A DNA stretch of 22,060 bases from JAUIAI01 sp049680625 (lineage in GTDB: Bacteria > Pseudomonadota > Gammaproteobacteria > Burkholderiales > Burkholderiaceae_E), in assembly GCA_049680625.1 (NCBI GenBank), contig JBAUID010000041.1, forward strand, positions 1 to 22,060, written 5' to 3'. Shown here one piece after another: positions 1-8,177 of this stretch. Each line of letters begins with the position of its first letter. Position 1 is the stretch's first letter. A program made the position numbers and the translations under genes. The notes beneath the pieces are model-generated. The model searched no databases, was not told the DNA's origin, and was given only the letters and a program-made list of their open reading frames with translations.

Positions 1-460
1 GGGCTTGCGCCCCGGAAATTTTCTGGTGGCGCAAGACAGCTTCTTCAAGCTGATTGCCGATAGTGTAAGCCGGGTTCAGCGAAGTCATCGGCTCCTGGAA
101 AATCATGGCCATTTTTTTGCCACGTAAATCCGACATCTGACGTTCGGTCATCGGCCGTAAGTCGGCACCCGATAATTCGATACGGTCAGCCGTGCGCACC
201 GCTTTACTCGGCAACAGGTTCATCAGCGCCAGCGAGGTTAGCGATTTGCCGCAGCCCGACTCGCCAACGATGCACAAGGTTTCGCCTTGGTCTACATAAA
301 AACTGATACCGCGCACAGCATGCAAAACACCTGCCGCCAGCGGTATGTCGACCACCAGGTTATCAACCTGTAACGTGGTGGTTTTATCAGCAAAGTTTCC
401 CGTAGTTGCCTTTGAGGCCGACTCTGAAAATGCCGAATCTGTTGCCGTCCCTGTTGCCAT
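1..460 (-). CDS. Peptide/nickel-type ABC importer ATPase (DppD/OppD-like), 3' part cut off by window edge
   Basis: Partial gene: the first 153 codons are present and the rest lies beyond position 1. It would be one of the cytoplasmic ATPases that power the importer encoded upstream. The translation contains a Walker A motif GESGCGKS at about residues 67-74 and a Q-loop FQEPMTSLNP at about 125-134, the latter typical of the DppD/OppD subfamily. The N-terminus carries about 25 Ser/Thr/Ala-rich residues before the first strand. The ATG at 458-460 lies 15 bases after the permease stop; the purine run AAGGGG overlapping that stop can serve as its ribosome site. It is the fourth gene of the operon. 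A second ATPase (DppF-like) would be expected next but is not visible. The transported solute cannot be read from this subunit. Confidence 0.93.
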   Translation of the reverse strand, partial: MATGTATDSAFSESASKATTGNFADKTTTLQVDNLVVDIPLAAGVLHAVRGISFYVDQGETLCIVGESGCGKSLTSLALMNLLPSKAVRTADRIELSGADLRPMTERQMSDLRGKKMAMIFQEPMTSLNPAYTIGNQLEEAVLRHQKISGAQA

Positions 461-475
461 TGTTTAGCGCGCCCC

Positions 476-1381
476 TTAGCTGCGGTTCTCGGGTGCCGTC
501 ACGTCCCGGACACCGTCACCCAGCAAGTTAACGGCCAGTAGCAGCAGGAACAATGCCGTTCCCGGAATCGCAATCAGCCACGGGTCAAACAAAATATAGT
601 TGCGCCCCTCGGCAATCATCAGCCCCCAGGAGGGTAATGGGGGTTGCACACCCAGGCCAAGGAAACTCAATGCCGCTTCGAGCAAGACCGCATGGGCAAA
701 TTCCAAGGTGGCAATCACAATCAACTGATTCATAACGTTAGGCAATATTTCGCTGGTCAGGATTTGCCAGGTTGAACATCCCGCGGCCTGGGCCGCAGCT
801 ACATAGTCCAGGGCCCGAACCTGCAAAGTACTGGCGCGCATCACCACGGCATAACGGTCCCATAGCAATAAGCCAAGCACCAGGATGACAATTTGCAGTG
901 AGCCACCAATAATGGCCACAACCGCCAGGCTGACCAAAATCACCGGTAACGATAAGCGACAGGTAATTAGGAATGTAACGACCAGGTCGACCTTGCCACC
1001 AAAATAACCCGCAGCAACCCCCAGGGCGGTGCCTATGATGCCGGACAAGATTGCCGCCAAAAAACCAATCATCAGTGAAATCTGGGCGCCGTAGATCACC
1101 CGGCTCAGATAGTCGCGCCCAATCTGGTCTGTCCCAAGCGGGTGGACCCAGGTGCCCCCGGTTTTCCACACGGGTGGCTTCAAACGCGCGGTAAGAATCT
1201 GCTCGTAGGGGTCAAAGGGTGCGATCAGGGGTGCAAAAACCGCCATCAGCACAATAATGCCCAGGATGGTGCCGCCAATAACAATACCGCGGTGCCCAAA
1301 GATGCGTTTACGCAGTTGCTGCCCGGGGGTTGGGCCGACAATCTCTTCAACGGCAGGCAGAGTAGAAGAAACAACACTCAT
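476..1381 (-). CDS. ABC importer inner-membrane permease, DppC/OppC family
   Basis: Second permease of the peptide/nickel-type importer, 301 residues from the chosen start. A short cytoplasmic N-terminus with the family's LRKRIFGHRGIVIGG-type lead-in precedes the first membrane helix (about residues 33-55). Five further hydrophobic segments follow. The EAA-loop equivalent that contacts the ATPase is DYVAAAQAAGCSTWQILTSE at about residues 190-210. The C-terminus NLLGDGVRDVTAPENRS matches the DppC signature NLLGDGLRD. An upstream TTG at 1432 keeps the frame open, but it lies inside the preceding gene. The ATG at 1379-1381 begins one base after the upstream stop and has GGGTGGG as ribosome site, so it is preferred and implies translational coupling. 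Confidence 0.94.
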   Translation of the reverse strand: MSVVSSTLPAVEEIVGPTPGQQLRKRIFGHRGIVIGGTILGIIVLMAVFAPLIAPFDPYEQILTARLKPPVWKTGGTWVHPLGTDQIGRDYLSRVIYGAQISLMIGFLAAILSGIIGTALGVAAGYFGGKVDLVVTFLITCRLSLPVILVSLAVVAIIGGSLQIVILVLGLLLWDRYAVVMRASTLQVRALDYVAAAQAAGCSTWQILTSEILPNVMNQLIVIATLEFAHAVLLEAALSFLGLGVQPPLPSWGLMIAEGRNYILFDPWLIAIPGTALFLLLLAVNLLGDGVRDVTAPENRS

Positions 1382-1382
1382 A

Positions 1383-2300
1383 TCAACCCACCCGGATACG
1401 CGGATCAAGCCAGGCGTTGAGCAGATCCGCAAAAAACGTCAACACAATATATAGCAGAGAAAACAGCAGCAGAACTGCCTGAACGGTAGGGAAATCCGAG
1501 CGGGAAATTGACTCCCAGGCCAGGTAACCAGCCCCATGCAATGCAAACACGGTTTCGATGATGACCGAGCCCCCCAACATAAAACCGAACTGTACCGCGG
1601 CCAGGCTCACCACCGGGATAATGGCGTTACGCAGTGCGTGCTTGAACAAGACGGTGAACGGACGCAAGCCCTTGGCGCGGGCCGTGCGAATATAGTCGGA
1701 TGTCAACACATCCAGCATGCCGGTTCGGGTCAAACGCATGAATGCCGGGGTCGCATAGTAGCCCAGCACAATTGTCGGTAGAACAAAGTGACGCCAGGTT
1801 TCTGAGCCCGAGGCCGGCAAAATTGGCCAGGTAAACGCAAACAGCACAATCAGCATCAGCGCAAACCAAAAGCTCGGCAAGGCCTGGCCAACAACCGCCA
1901 TAAATAACGAGACCCGGTCAATCAGGCTGTTCGGATACATGGCCGCCAGCACCCCAAGCGGGATCGACACCACAATGGCAAAGGTTATCGCCAGCACGCC
2001 GAGAATCATCGTGGTTGGCATCCGGTCCATGATCAATTCGGAAACCGGCATCCGAAAGTAAATCGAATTACCAAAGTCGCCCTGCAATGCATTACCAAGC
2101 CACGAAAAATACTGGATGTAAATCGGGCGATCAAAGCCGTAAGCCTTGCGCAGGCTTTCGATGGCCTCGTCGGTAGAGTTCTCACCAGCAAGCGCCGTGG
2201 CAGGGTCTCCTGTCATGTACAACAGGCTGAACACAAGCGCCGAAATGGTAAACGCAACGGCAATCGCAAGCAGTACGCGCTTGGCGGCATAGACAAGCAT
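1383..2300 (-). CDS. ABC importer inner-membrane permease, DppB/OppB family
   Basis: First permease of the importer, 305 residues. It shows the family's features in order: an N-terminal helix, the periplasmic stretch GDPATALAGENSTDEAIESL (about residues 31-50), FDRPIYIQYFSWLGNALQGD (about 55-74), the EAA loop DYIRTARAKGLRPFTVLFKH (about 200-220), and the terminal LDPRIRVG. Length is normal for DppB. The start ATG at 2298-2300 has only a weak ribosome site (GGA about ten bases upstream). It lies 89 bases after the binding-protein stop, a gap that holds a stem-loop (see the separate entry). It works with the DppC-like subunit as a heterodimeric channel. Substrate is unknown. Confidence 0.95.
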   Translation of the reverse strand: MLVYAAKRVLLAIAVAFTISALVFSLLYMTGDPATALAGENSTDEAIESLRKAYGFDRPIYIQYFSWLGNALQGDFGNSIYFRMPVSELIMDRMPTTMILGVLAITFAIVVSIPLGVLAAMYPNSLIDRVSLFMAVVGQALPSFWFALMLIVLFAFTWPILPASGSETWRHFVLPTIVLGYYATPAFMRLTRTGMLDVLTSDYIRTARAKGLRPFTVLFKHALRNAIIPVVSLAAVQFGFMLGGSVIIETVFALHGAGYLAWESISRSDFPTVQAVLLLFSLLYIVLTFFADLLNAWLDPRIRVG

Positions 2301-2316
2301 GATCTAACAGTCCGTT

Positions 2317-2376
2317 AAAAACGACCCGGATCAGTGAACGCCGGCACTGGTGGAACTGGCGAACTGAGCGGGTCGT
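2317..2376 (-). terminator. Stem-loop followed by a T run between binding-protein and permease genes (candidate attenuator)
   Basis: Read on the minus strand, an 8-base arm ACGACCCG (2376-2369) pairs perfectly with CGGGTCGT (2328-2321) and is followed at once by TTTTAA. The loop of about 40 bases contains a nested inverted repeat CAGTG/CACTG (2332-2336, 2345-2349). The position between a binding-protein gene and its permease genes is where partial terminators or RNA-stabilising stems are known in other importers; they let the binding protein be made in excess. The long loop makes a strong intrinsic terminator less certain. Confidence 0.4.
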
Positions 2377-2389
2377 CGATTAGGCTGGA

Positions 2390-3931
2390 TTACTGCCAGG
2401 CAGCGGTAAAGAAACGCGGGATTTCGTCAGCCGTTGGCGTCCAGTTCAGGTCTTTGGTCATTGCATAATTAGTTGGCCACGTAAACAGCGGCACCCAGTA
2501 ACTTTCTTCTGCAATTTTTGTCAACGCCTTCGAATATGCCGCAAGACGGCGATCTTTATCCATGGTGCTGCCCCCCTCTTTCAGCCAACCCTGTACATCA
2601 GTATCGCCAGTGATATCGTCGTTAGTGCCGGCGAAGAAAACTGAGGCGATCGCATCGACATCAGGCACCGAACCAGAACCCCAGGTCATGAACGCGAACG
2701 GCGCTTTGCCGCCACGCAACGCATCCCGCGTTGCAGAATACTTGCCATAGCGTAAGTCTGTCTTGATGCCAATGGCAGACAAATAGCTGATCATCGGCTC
2801 AAGATACGGCCGATCACGGTAGGCATAGATTTCCGTTTCAAAGCCATCGGGAAATCCCGCTTCAGCCATTAACGATTTTGCCTTGGCAACATCAAAGTCG
2901 TACGAAGGCACTTTATCCGTACAGCCAAACTGGGTTGGATAGCAGGCCGCGTTAATCACTTGTGACCCACCGCGAACGATGTTATCGGCAATCGCCTTGC
3001 GATCAATCGCATGGGCAACGGCCCGTCGAACCCTGACATCTTGAAACGGATTTTTACCCGATTTGCCCGCGACATCAAAAGTCAGATATCCGATACGCAT
3101 CGTGGATGCGGCCGCCACCTTGAGATTTGGCAGCGTCGTTAGTTTCTCTGCCTGGTCGGCCGGTACCTTGAAAATCCAGTCCAGCCCACCCGATGCCAAC
3201 TCGACAATCTGTGTATTAACGTCAGGAATGGTGCGCTGAATAATCTTGCCGATCTTGGGCATGCCTTTCGGGCTGGTGGCAAAATAGTCGGCGTTCTTCT
3301 CAAATACGATGCGTTTGCCGGGCTGTACGTCGGTTACCTTATAGGGGCCTGTTCCGATGGGCTTGACACCCATGCCTTCTGGTCCGACTTTTTCGTAATA
3401 ATCCATCGGGTAGATGGGAATATCTGAGGCCAGGTAAAGCAATGCCAGCGGCGTGGTTTGTTTTGCGTAGATGCGCACCGTGTTTGGCCCGGTTTTCTCC
3501 GCGCCTTTGATCCACGATACTGGGGCAACCTGAATTACCCCGTTATTGGGTTTGGTCAGAAAGGTAATTGTCCGAACCACGTCATCAGCAGTCAACTCCG
3601 TACCATCGTGAAATTTAACCCCCTGACGAATGACAAACTCAAAGGTCTGATCATCAACCACCGAGTAACTCTCGGCCAGCAAACCCTTGTACTCCCCTGT
3701 TATCGGGTCGTGGTACAGCAGATTGTCCCAGACATGGCGATTCACGATGATGCCTTCGCGAGAGTTCTGGAAGTAATAATCCAGAGTCGCCTGCTCGCGC
3801 TCCCAGGCAATGTTCAAGGTGTCGTCGGCCTTGCCGGCGGTTGCTGTCAGCGGCATGGCAGCAACGACCCCAAGCGCCGCAAGCACTGATACTTTTTTCA
3901 GACCTGCTTGCCAGGTTCTTCCCTTATTCAT
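2390..3931 (-). CDS. Periplasmic solute-binding protein of peptide/nickel ABC importer (SBP family 5, DppA/OppA-like)
   Basis: 513 residues, exported and first gene of the importer operon. The N-terminus MNKGRTWQAGLKKVSVLAAL continues into an alanine-rich hydrophobic segment ending in TATA-GKA, a signal peptide. The mature part shows the SBP_bac_5 layout: TLNIAWEREQATLDYYFQNS, the LLAESYSVVDDQTFEFVIRQ block, GVKFHDGTELTADDVV, and IGTGPYKVTDVQPGKRIVFE. It binds the solute in the periplasm and delivers it to the permeases. An in-frame TTG at 3946 also exists, but the ATG at 3929-3931 has GGGGGAAA five to six bases upstream and is chosen. The family includes binders of oligopeptides, dipeptides, nickel, haem, sugars and opines, so the ligand is not assigned. 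Confidence 0.94.
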   Translation of the reverse strand: MNKGRTWQAGLKKVSVLAALGVVAAMPLTATAGKADDTLNIAWEREQATLDYYFQNSREGIIVNRHVWDNLLYHDPITGEYKGLLAESYSVVDDQTFEFVIRQGVKFHDGTELTADDVVRTITFLTKPNNGVIQVAPVSWIKGAEKTGPNTVRIYAKQTTPLALLYLASDIPIYPMDYYEKVGPEGMGVKPIGTGPYKVTDVQPGKRIVFEKNADYFATSPKGMPKIGKIIQRTIPDVNTQIVELASGGLDWIFKVPADQAEKLTTLPNLKVAAASTMRIGYLTFDVAGKSGKNPFQDVRVRRAVAHAIDRKAIADNIVRGGSQVINAACYPTQFGCTDKVPSYDFDVAKAKSLMAEAGFPDGFETEIYAYRDRPYLEPMISYLSAIGIKTDLRYGKYSATRDALRGGKAPFAFMTWGSGSVPDVDAIASVFFAGTNDDITGDTDVQGWLKEGGSTMDKDRRLAAYSKALTKIAEESYWVPLFTWPTNYAMTKDLNWTPTADEIPRFFTAAWQ

Positions 3932-3973
3932 GGCACTTTCCCCCAAATAATCAATAACTTTGTGATTTAACTT

Positions 3974-4002
3974 ATTATCAGGCGACTCAATCAGGCGACC
4001 AA
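3974..4002 (-). promoter_or_regulatory. Candidate promoter of the ABC importer operon overlapped by a direct repeat
   Basis: On the minus strand TTGGTC (4002-3997) and GATAAT (3979-3974) are spaced by 17 bases, a reasonable sigma-70-like pair about 45 bases upstream of the binding-protein start. Two copies of ATCAGGCGAC on the plus strand (3977-3986 and 3990-3999), 13 bases apart, sit between and over the two hexamers. They could be an operator half-site pair. Promoter is by pattern only. Confidence 0.4.
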
Positions 4003-4080
4003 TGCAGACGAAGCGTGATAAGTAGCGCGTACGGATCGCTTACGGCTATTTTTATAGACTCAGCTCGAAACTCTGATCGA

Positions 4081-4191
4081 CTGGATCATCATAAGGTATA
4101 TCTAAGGTATCTGGATCTAAAGTATCGCGACCCAATCGCTACGCTACCACTACCTTAACCATCGTCGCTACCCATCGCCGCTACCTTAACC
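4081..4191. repeat. Cluster of short degenerate direct repeats in divergent intergenic region
   Basis: Several different short repeats are packed here. ATCTAAGGTATC (4100-4111) and ATCTAAAGTATC (4115-4126) are 15 bases apart, with another AAGGTAT at 4093-4099. CTGGATC occurs at 4081-4087 and 4111-4117. CATCGTCGCTACC (4160-4172) and CATCGCCGCTACC (4173-4185) are adjacent 13-base units with one mismatch. CTACCTTAACC occurs at 4150-4160 and 4181-4191. The 340-base region 3932-4271 contains no convincing gene; it holds this cluster and the importer promoter. Confidence 0.75.
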
Positions 4192-4271
4192 CATCTTAGT
4201 CTAATCTCGTAATATCAAATTTTTCAAAGCAAAGATAGAACCGCTGTAAATCCCCTAACCAGAGAGAGTTC

Positions 4272-5240
4272 ATGAGTACATATAAACTACGATTTGCCGC
4301 TGCAATGATCTTTTCGAGCTGCATCATACTTCCGGCGACCGCACAAAACGTCAAGGTTACCCCACTGGGGAGTCACGATGGTGAGTTCTGCCCGCTTGAT
4401 CGGGCAATGATTTTTGAAGACCCTGACGGCACCAGAATTCTGTATGACGCGGGCCGCACCGTCGCTGGTGCGAACGACCCCCGACTGGGCAAAATTGATG
4501 CCGTCCTGGTCAGCCATATGCACGGTGATCACGTTGGTGACCGCCATATTGCCAAAACCAACGAGGGTGAATGTGGCAAGCCGCAGTTTTCAGTGGCGGC
4601 TCTACCCAATACCAATAGTGTCAATATTGCGATGGCCAAAAAAGCGCTGATCGTTACCGGCAGTGAGATGCCATCGTTTTTCGGCGGTAAGCTCAAAGCA
4701 CTCGGTGGTGACCCGAAGGCGTCACAACTCGTACGTTTTGGAGCCAGCCGGAAAGTCGGTGGGGTCACGCTGACCACCGTGCCCGCCGCACACTCTAATG
4801 GCATTAACGGCGCCATGATTGGCGGCGATCTGGGCACAATGTTGTCCGCTGCCGGTTTAACCGCTTACGCCGGGCCGCCAACCGGCTATGTGGTTACATT
4901 CTCAAACAAGCTATCCGTTTATCTGTCGGGTGACACCGGCATCACGGCAGAACAAAGTACGGTTGTCCGCGACCACTACGGTGCGAAACTGGTTGTCATG
5001 AATATCGGCGACACGTTCACCACCGGTCCGCGCGAAGCTGCGTACGTCATCAACGAGCTGGTCAAACCAACGGCTGTCATTGCGTCACATGCGAATGAAC
5101 CGGCCACCCAGGACGGCAAAGTTAAAAGCGGCACCAAAACAGAACGCTTTACTCTGGCCACCAAGGTGCCTGTCCATATCCCATTAAGTGGCAAGACGAT
5201 GTCGTTTGATGCGACCGGCAGTTGCGTTGACGGCTGCTAA
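4272..5240 (+). CDS. Exported metallo-beta-lactamase-fold hydrolase (UlaG-like)
   Basis: 322 residues. A signal peptide is visible (KLRFAAAMIFSSCIILPATA, cut before QNVKV). The Zn-binding motif H82-M-H84-G-D86-H87 is intact. Further His residues (AAHSNGING, about 174; ASHANEP, about 273) and SGDTG at about 220-224 fit the remaining metal ligands of the UlaG/L-ascorbate-6-phosphate-lactonase-like branch. The reaction of this periplasmic or secreted member is not known; related proteins are called MBL-fold metal-dependent hydrolases. The ATG at 4272 follows AGAGAGAG at good spacing. It stands alone, divergent from the ABC operon, and the next gene starts 145 bases later. Two Cys pairs (C40; C95; C318 and C322 near the end) could form disulfides in the periplasm. 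Confidence 0.88.
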   Translation: MSTYKLRFAAAMIFSSCIILPATAQNVKVTPLGSHDGEFCPLDRAMIFEDPDGTRILYDAGRTVAGANDPRLGKIDAVLVSHMHGDHVGDRHIAKTNEGECGKPQFSVAALPNTNSVNIAMAKKALIVTGSEMPSFFGGKLKALGGDPKASQLVRFGASRKVGGVTLTTVPAAHSNGINGAMIGGDLGTMLSAAGLTAYAGPPTGYVVTFSNKLSVYLSGDTGITAEQSTVVRDHYGAKLVVMNIGDTFTTGPREAAYVINELVKPTAVIASHANEPATQDGKVKSGTKTERFTLATKVPVHIPLSGKTMSFDATGSCVDGC

Positions 5241-5385
5241 ACCGCCAGAAAATTTTGTGCGAGACATCCGGGCGGCCAAATACTTGTATAGTCCGGCCCG
5301 CCTGTCCCGCCCGCTTATCCCCGAACGCCGACCATTGGCCTAGCCGACACTAAATAAACCTGCTTCACGCCCGATACGAGGGGTG

Positions 5386-7716
5386 ATGAAGTACGCACAT
5401 TTTCTGGGGATCACCTCAGGCAGCCAGACCGTAGCCGGGCAGCGCCCGGCGGCGATGTTCGCCCTGGCTACCCTGCTGGCCGTGTTTGCTTCGTCGGCAA
5501 CTCAATTTGGCCAGTCCGGCGTGTATATGTTGTGGTTAGCGCCAGCAGTCATGCTGACCGGCCTGATCGTTCGCGGCCCAAGCGTGTTAATTCCAGGCAT
5601 TGTTGGCATCATTGCCGGTCTGTTCCTTACCGGGGTCTCGCTGACCAACGCGTCGGGGTTGTTAGCCGCTTCACTACTGGGGCCAATTGTCAGCGCGCGT
5701 TTACTGAGACGCGATTCATGGCAGGCGAACCAGTCTCATCAGCAGCGAACGACATCAATGATTGCCATCATACTGGGAGTGCTGGCGCCGATATCTGCCC
5801 TCCTCCTTGTGATATTGCCAGGCACTAACGAACTGCTTGTCGACGCACCGTATCAGTTTGCCTGGCAATGGTTGGTCAACGCCACATCAGGCGTCATTGT
5901 CGTGCGTTGCCTGCTGGCTCTAATGCCTGCTGATGGCTCTGGCTTCTGTCCGATTTCCGGAGTCACGCAGCAACTGAAATCGCGAACCGGTGCACAACCA
6001 GGACCAAGACTTCCAAAACTGCCGCTTTACTCGATTGTGATTGTCGCTTTAAGTGCTGGCGCAATCATTGCCTGCCATCTCGGCTGGCACAACCTGAGTC
6101 GAATGTCGGCTGTGCCTATCCTCGCGGTCGCTGCCCTGGCCGCAATCGCAGGAGTCAGACGCGAAGGGACTTTGGCCATATTCCTGGCAATCTATGCCAC
6201 CCATTTTGTTCGTATTCACACCTTCACAACCGGGATTTCAATAACGGACCTATATATCGATCTCGCTCAGTTCCAATTGCTGACGCTATTTACCGGCGTA
6301 TTCTTGAACATTCTCAATGCGGTTAGCGAAGAGAGGAAAATCCAGGACACGCGCTTACGCCGGCAGGCACTGACCAACCCAATTAGCAAACTACCCAATA
6401 CCAGGTCGCTGGTTAGCGGGCTTTCCGGGCAGCAATCCGGCCAACGAGGGGCAACCGGGCAGCTATATTTGCTGGAAATATCCGTGGTTGGATTGTACCA
6501 ATGGGTAGACATCGCTGGCCGCGAAGCCGTTGCCAAGGTAGAAAATGAAATTGCTCACTTCTTGCGTCGCAACGTTGGCGCAGACGCAGACAAGTTGTAT
6601 CACCTGGATTCAGGTGCCTTTGTTTTGCTTGGACAAGCCACCCCGGCCATCCAACACAGCAGGCAATTAAACACCGCCTTTGATCGGCGCGAATTTTCCA
6701 TTCGCGATCAGATATTCCAATGCCAGATCGCCATTGCGATTGTCGATCTGCCCGCTGGCGATTTTGACGTGCACAGCGCGATGACAGCCCTTTCGTTTGC
6801 CCAGCAGGAGTCATTGCGTAGCGCCGAATTTTTCTGTCGCTTTGATCTGAATGAATCAAAAATACAGAAGCACCGTGATCAACTGGCGTGGGCTGAAAAC
6901 GTGCGCCTGATGCTGAAAAACAATCGACTTCGACTGTACGCGCAAACAATAGTCAACTGCCAGGAACAAGACAGCACCAGGCACTTTGAAGTCCTGGCCC
7001 GAATGGTCGACGACCAGGGGAATGTACTAACCCCCGACAAATTTTTGCCTGCGATCGCCCAGGCCAGTCTGCATGTGAACTTTGATCAGCAAGTTGTGTC
7101 TATGTGCCTGGACGCGGTTGCCGCGTATAACCAACAAGCCCACCCGGGACGTGAAATTGGCACCTGTGCAATCAACATCATGGGGCCAACAATTTGCGAC
7201 AAGAATTTTGCGAAATTTCTGATCAATAAGCTCAATGAAACAGGCGTGCAGGCGGGCTGTATTACCCTGGAAATCACCGAATCTGAATCCATCCTGGATA
7301 TTGACTCAGCGATGGCCAACCTCGGAATCCTATCGAACCGGGGAGTCCAGGTGGCAGTTGATGATTTTGGCACCGGGCTGGCGACCTTTGACTACATTCG
7401 CAAGATTCGACCTGATGTGCTTAAGATTGACGGCTCTTTTGTCACGTCTTACGAAACCGATCCGCTGGATCGGGAAATTGTCCATTCCACTGTTCGTCTG
7501 GCTAAGGCTATTGGTGCACGAACCGTGGCCGAATTTGTCGAAAATGAGGCCATTGCGAACCAAATGCAGTCGATTGGGGTGAATTATCTGCAAGGCTGGG
7601 GTATTGCCCGGCCCATACCCTTGGCGCAATTGCTCAGTGAAGACTGCCAGACTGCGAATCACGCAATAAGCCCAGGGCGCGTCACTCAAGATTTGGTGCT
7701 GGTCTCAACCGGGTAA
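5386..7716 (+). CDS. Membrane-anchored GGDEF/EAL protein with degenerate GGDEF; probable c-di-GMP phosphodiesterase
   Basis: 776 residues from the ATG at 5386; a GTG at 5383 is an alternative start, with GAGGGG just upstream of both. Residues about 1-310 form a multi-helix membrane domain resembling MASE1-type sensory regions. A GGDEF-like domain spans about 330-490, but its signature is D408-S-G-A-F412, so cyclase activity is unlikely. The EAL domain (about 505-755) reads EVL at 535-537. It keeps the residues needed for phosphodiesterase activity: E535, the Asn in INIMG, the Glu in EITESE, D659-D660 in DDFGTG, K680, E719 and Q736. Inference: it degrades c-di-GMP at the inner membrane under control of the membrane domain, with the GGDEF half perhaps a GTP-sensing or structural module. 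The signal sensed is unknown. Confidence 0.9.
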   Translation: MKYAHFLGITSGSQTVAGQRPAAMFALATLLAVFASSATQFGQSGVYMLWLAPAVMLTGLIVRGPSVLIPGIVGIIAGLFLTGVSLTNASGLLAASLLGPIVSARLLRRDSWQANQSHQQRTTSMIAIILGVLAPISALLLVILPGTNELLVDAPYQFAWQWLVNATSGVIVVRCLLALMPADGSGFCPISGVTQQLKSRTGAQPGPRLPKLPLYSIVIVALSAGAIIACHLGWHNLSRMSAVPILAVAALAAIAGVRREGTLAIFLAIYATHFVRIHTFTTGISITDLYIDLAQFQLLTLFTGVFLNILNAVSEERKIQDTRLRRQALTNPISKLPNTRSLVSGLSGQQSGQRGATGQLYLLEISVVGLYQWVDIAGREAVAKVENEIAHFLRRNVGADADKLYHLDSGAFVLLGQATPAIQHSRQLNTAFDRREFSIRDQIFQCQIAIAIVDLPAGDFDVHSAMTALSFAQQESLRSAEFFCRFDLNESKIQKHRDQLAWAENVRLMLKNNRLRLYAQTIVNCQEQDSTRHFEVLARMVDDQGNVLTPDKFLPAIAQASLHVNFDQQVVSMCLDAVAAYNQQAHPGREIGTCAINIMGPTICDKNFAKFLINKLNETGVQAGCITLEITESESILDIDSAMANLGILSNRGVQVAVDDFGTGLATFDYIRKIRPDVLKIDGSFVTSYETDPLDREIVHSTVRLAKAIGARTVAEFVENEAIANQMQSIGVNYLQGWGIARPIPLAQLLSEDCQTANHAISPGRVTQDLVLVSTG

Positions 7717-7737
7717 CCAGGGTAGCCGGGGTAGCCG
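7711..7737 (+). repeat. Three tandem 9-base units overlapping the EAL gene stop
   Basis: GGGTAACCA, GGGTAGCCG and GGGTAGCCG follow each other without gaps. The first unit contains the TAA stop of the phosphodiesterase gene, so the array lies in the short 49-base gap before the rhodanese gene. Probably a replication-slippage expansion. Confidence 0.7.
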
Positions 7738-7765
7738 GACAGGTTTCTCAGGTTAAGATTCTCAG

Positions 7766-8158
7766 ATGGAACACCTGACCCCTCTACAAGCTCAGACGCT
7801 ACTGAATGAAAATCCAGACGCGCTATTTATCGACTGCCGCAGCGATGCAGAACATTTTTTTGTTGGCCATCCGATCGGGGCAATTCATGTTGCCTGGCTG
7901 GACGGCCCGGACTGGGAGATCAATCCACATTTTGTTGGTGAAGTGCGCCGCCTGGCCGGCCATTCGACCGAGCGACCCGTCATCTTAATTTGCCGCAGCG
8001 GACGGCGTTCCGTCGATGCCGCTGATGCACTGATCAACGCAGGCTTCACAACGGTGTACAACGTACTGCATGGTTTCGAAGGAGACCTCGACGAGAAACA
8101 CCATCGCAGCACGCTTAACGGCTGGCGTCATGCCGGACTCGGCTGGCAGCAACTGTAA
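7766..8158 (+). CDS. Single-domain rhodanese (sulfurtransferase-like) protein
   Basis: 130 residues, one rhodanese domain filling the whole chain, no signal peptide. The N-terminal LFIDCRSDAEHFFVGHPIGA block is the conserved D-R-x-x-E-x-x-x-G-H-I-xGA stretch. The active-site loop is C76-R-S-G-R-R at the end of the strand VILIC, with the persulfide-accepting Cys present. The C-terminus NVLHGFEGDLDE is the usual 'L-x-GG'-like end. Single-domain members move sulfane sulfur or act as redox carriers; the partner here is not evident. It lies 49 bases downstream of the EAL gene in the same direction and converges with the following enolase-superfamily gene, stop codons 10 bases apart. Confidence 0.9.
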   Translation: MEHLTPLQAQTLLNENPDALFIDCRSDAEHFFVGHPIGAIHVAWLDGPDWEINPHFVGEVRRLAGHSTERPVILICRSGRRSVDAADALINAGFTTVYNVLHGFEGDLDEKHHRSTLNGWRHAGLGWQQL

Positions 8159-8159
8159 C

Positions 8160-8177
8160 CGGGGGGCACTACCCCCG
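8160..8177. terminator. GC-rich hairpin across convergent gene ends
   Basis: CGGGGG (8160-8165) and CCCCCG (8172-8177) form a 6-base stem with a 6-base loop GCACTA. It covers the stop codon of the minus-strand gene and lies directly after the rhodanese stop. There is no T run on either side, so termination is only suggested by position. Confidence 0.3.

Noticed and set aside
4133..4191. Tandem repeats considered as a CRISPR array
   Set aside because: Units are 11-13 bases, imperfect and partly adjacent, with no regular unique spacers and no cas genes.
5287..5292. TATAGT as a -10 box for the GGDEF/EAL gene
   Set aside because: No acceptable -35 box at 15-19 bases distance.
6413..6949. Open frame of 178 codons on the minus strand
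   Set aside because: Antisense to the GGDEF/EAL gene; no recognisable domain.
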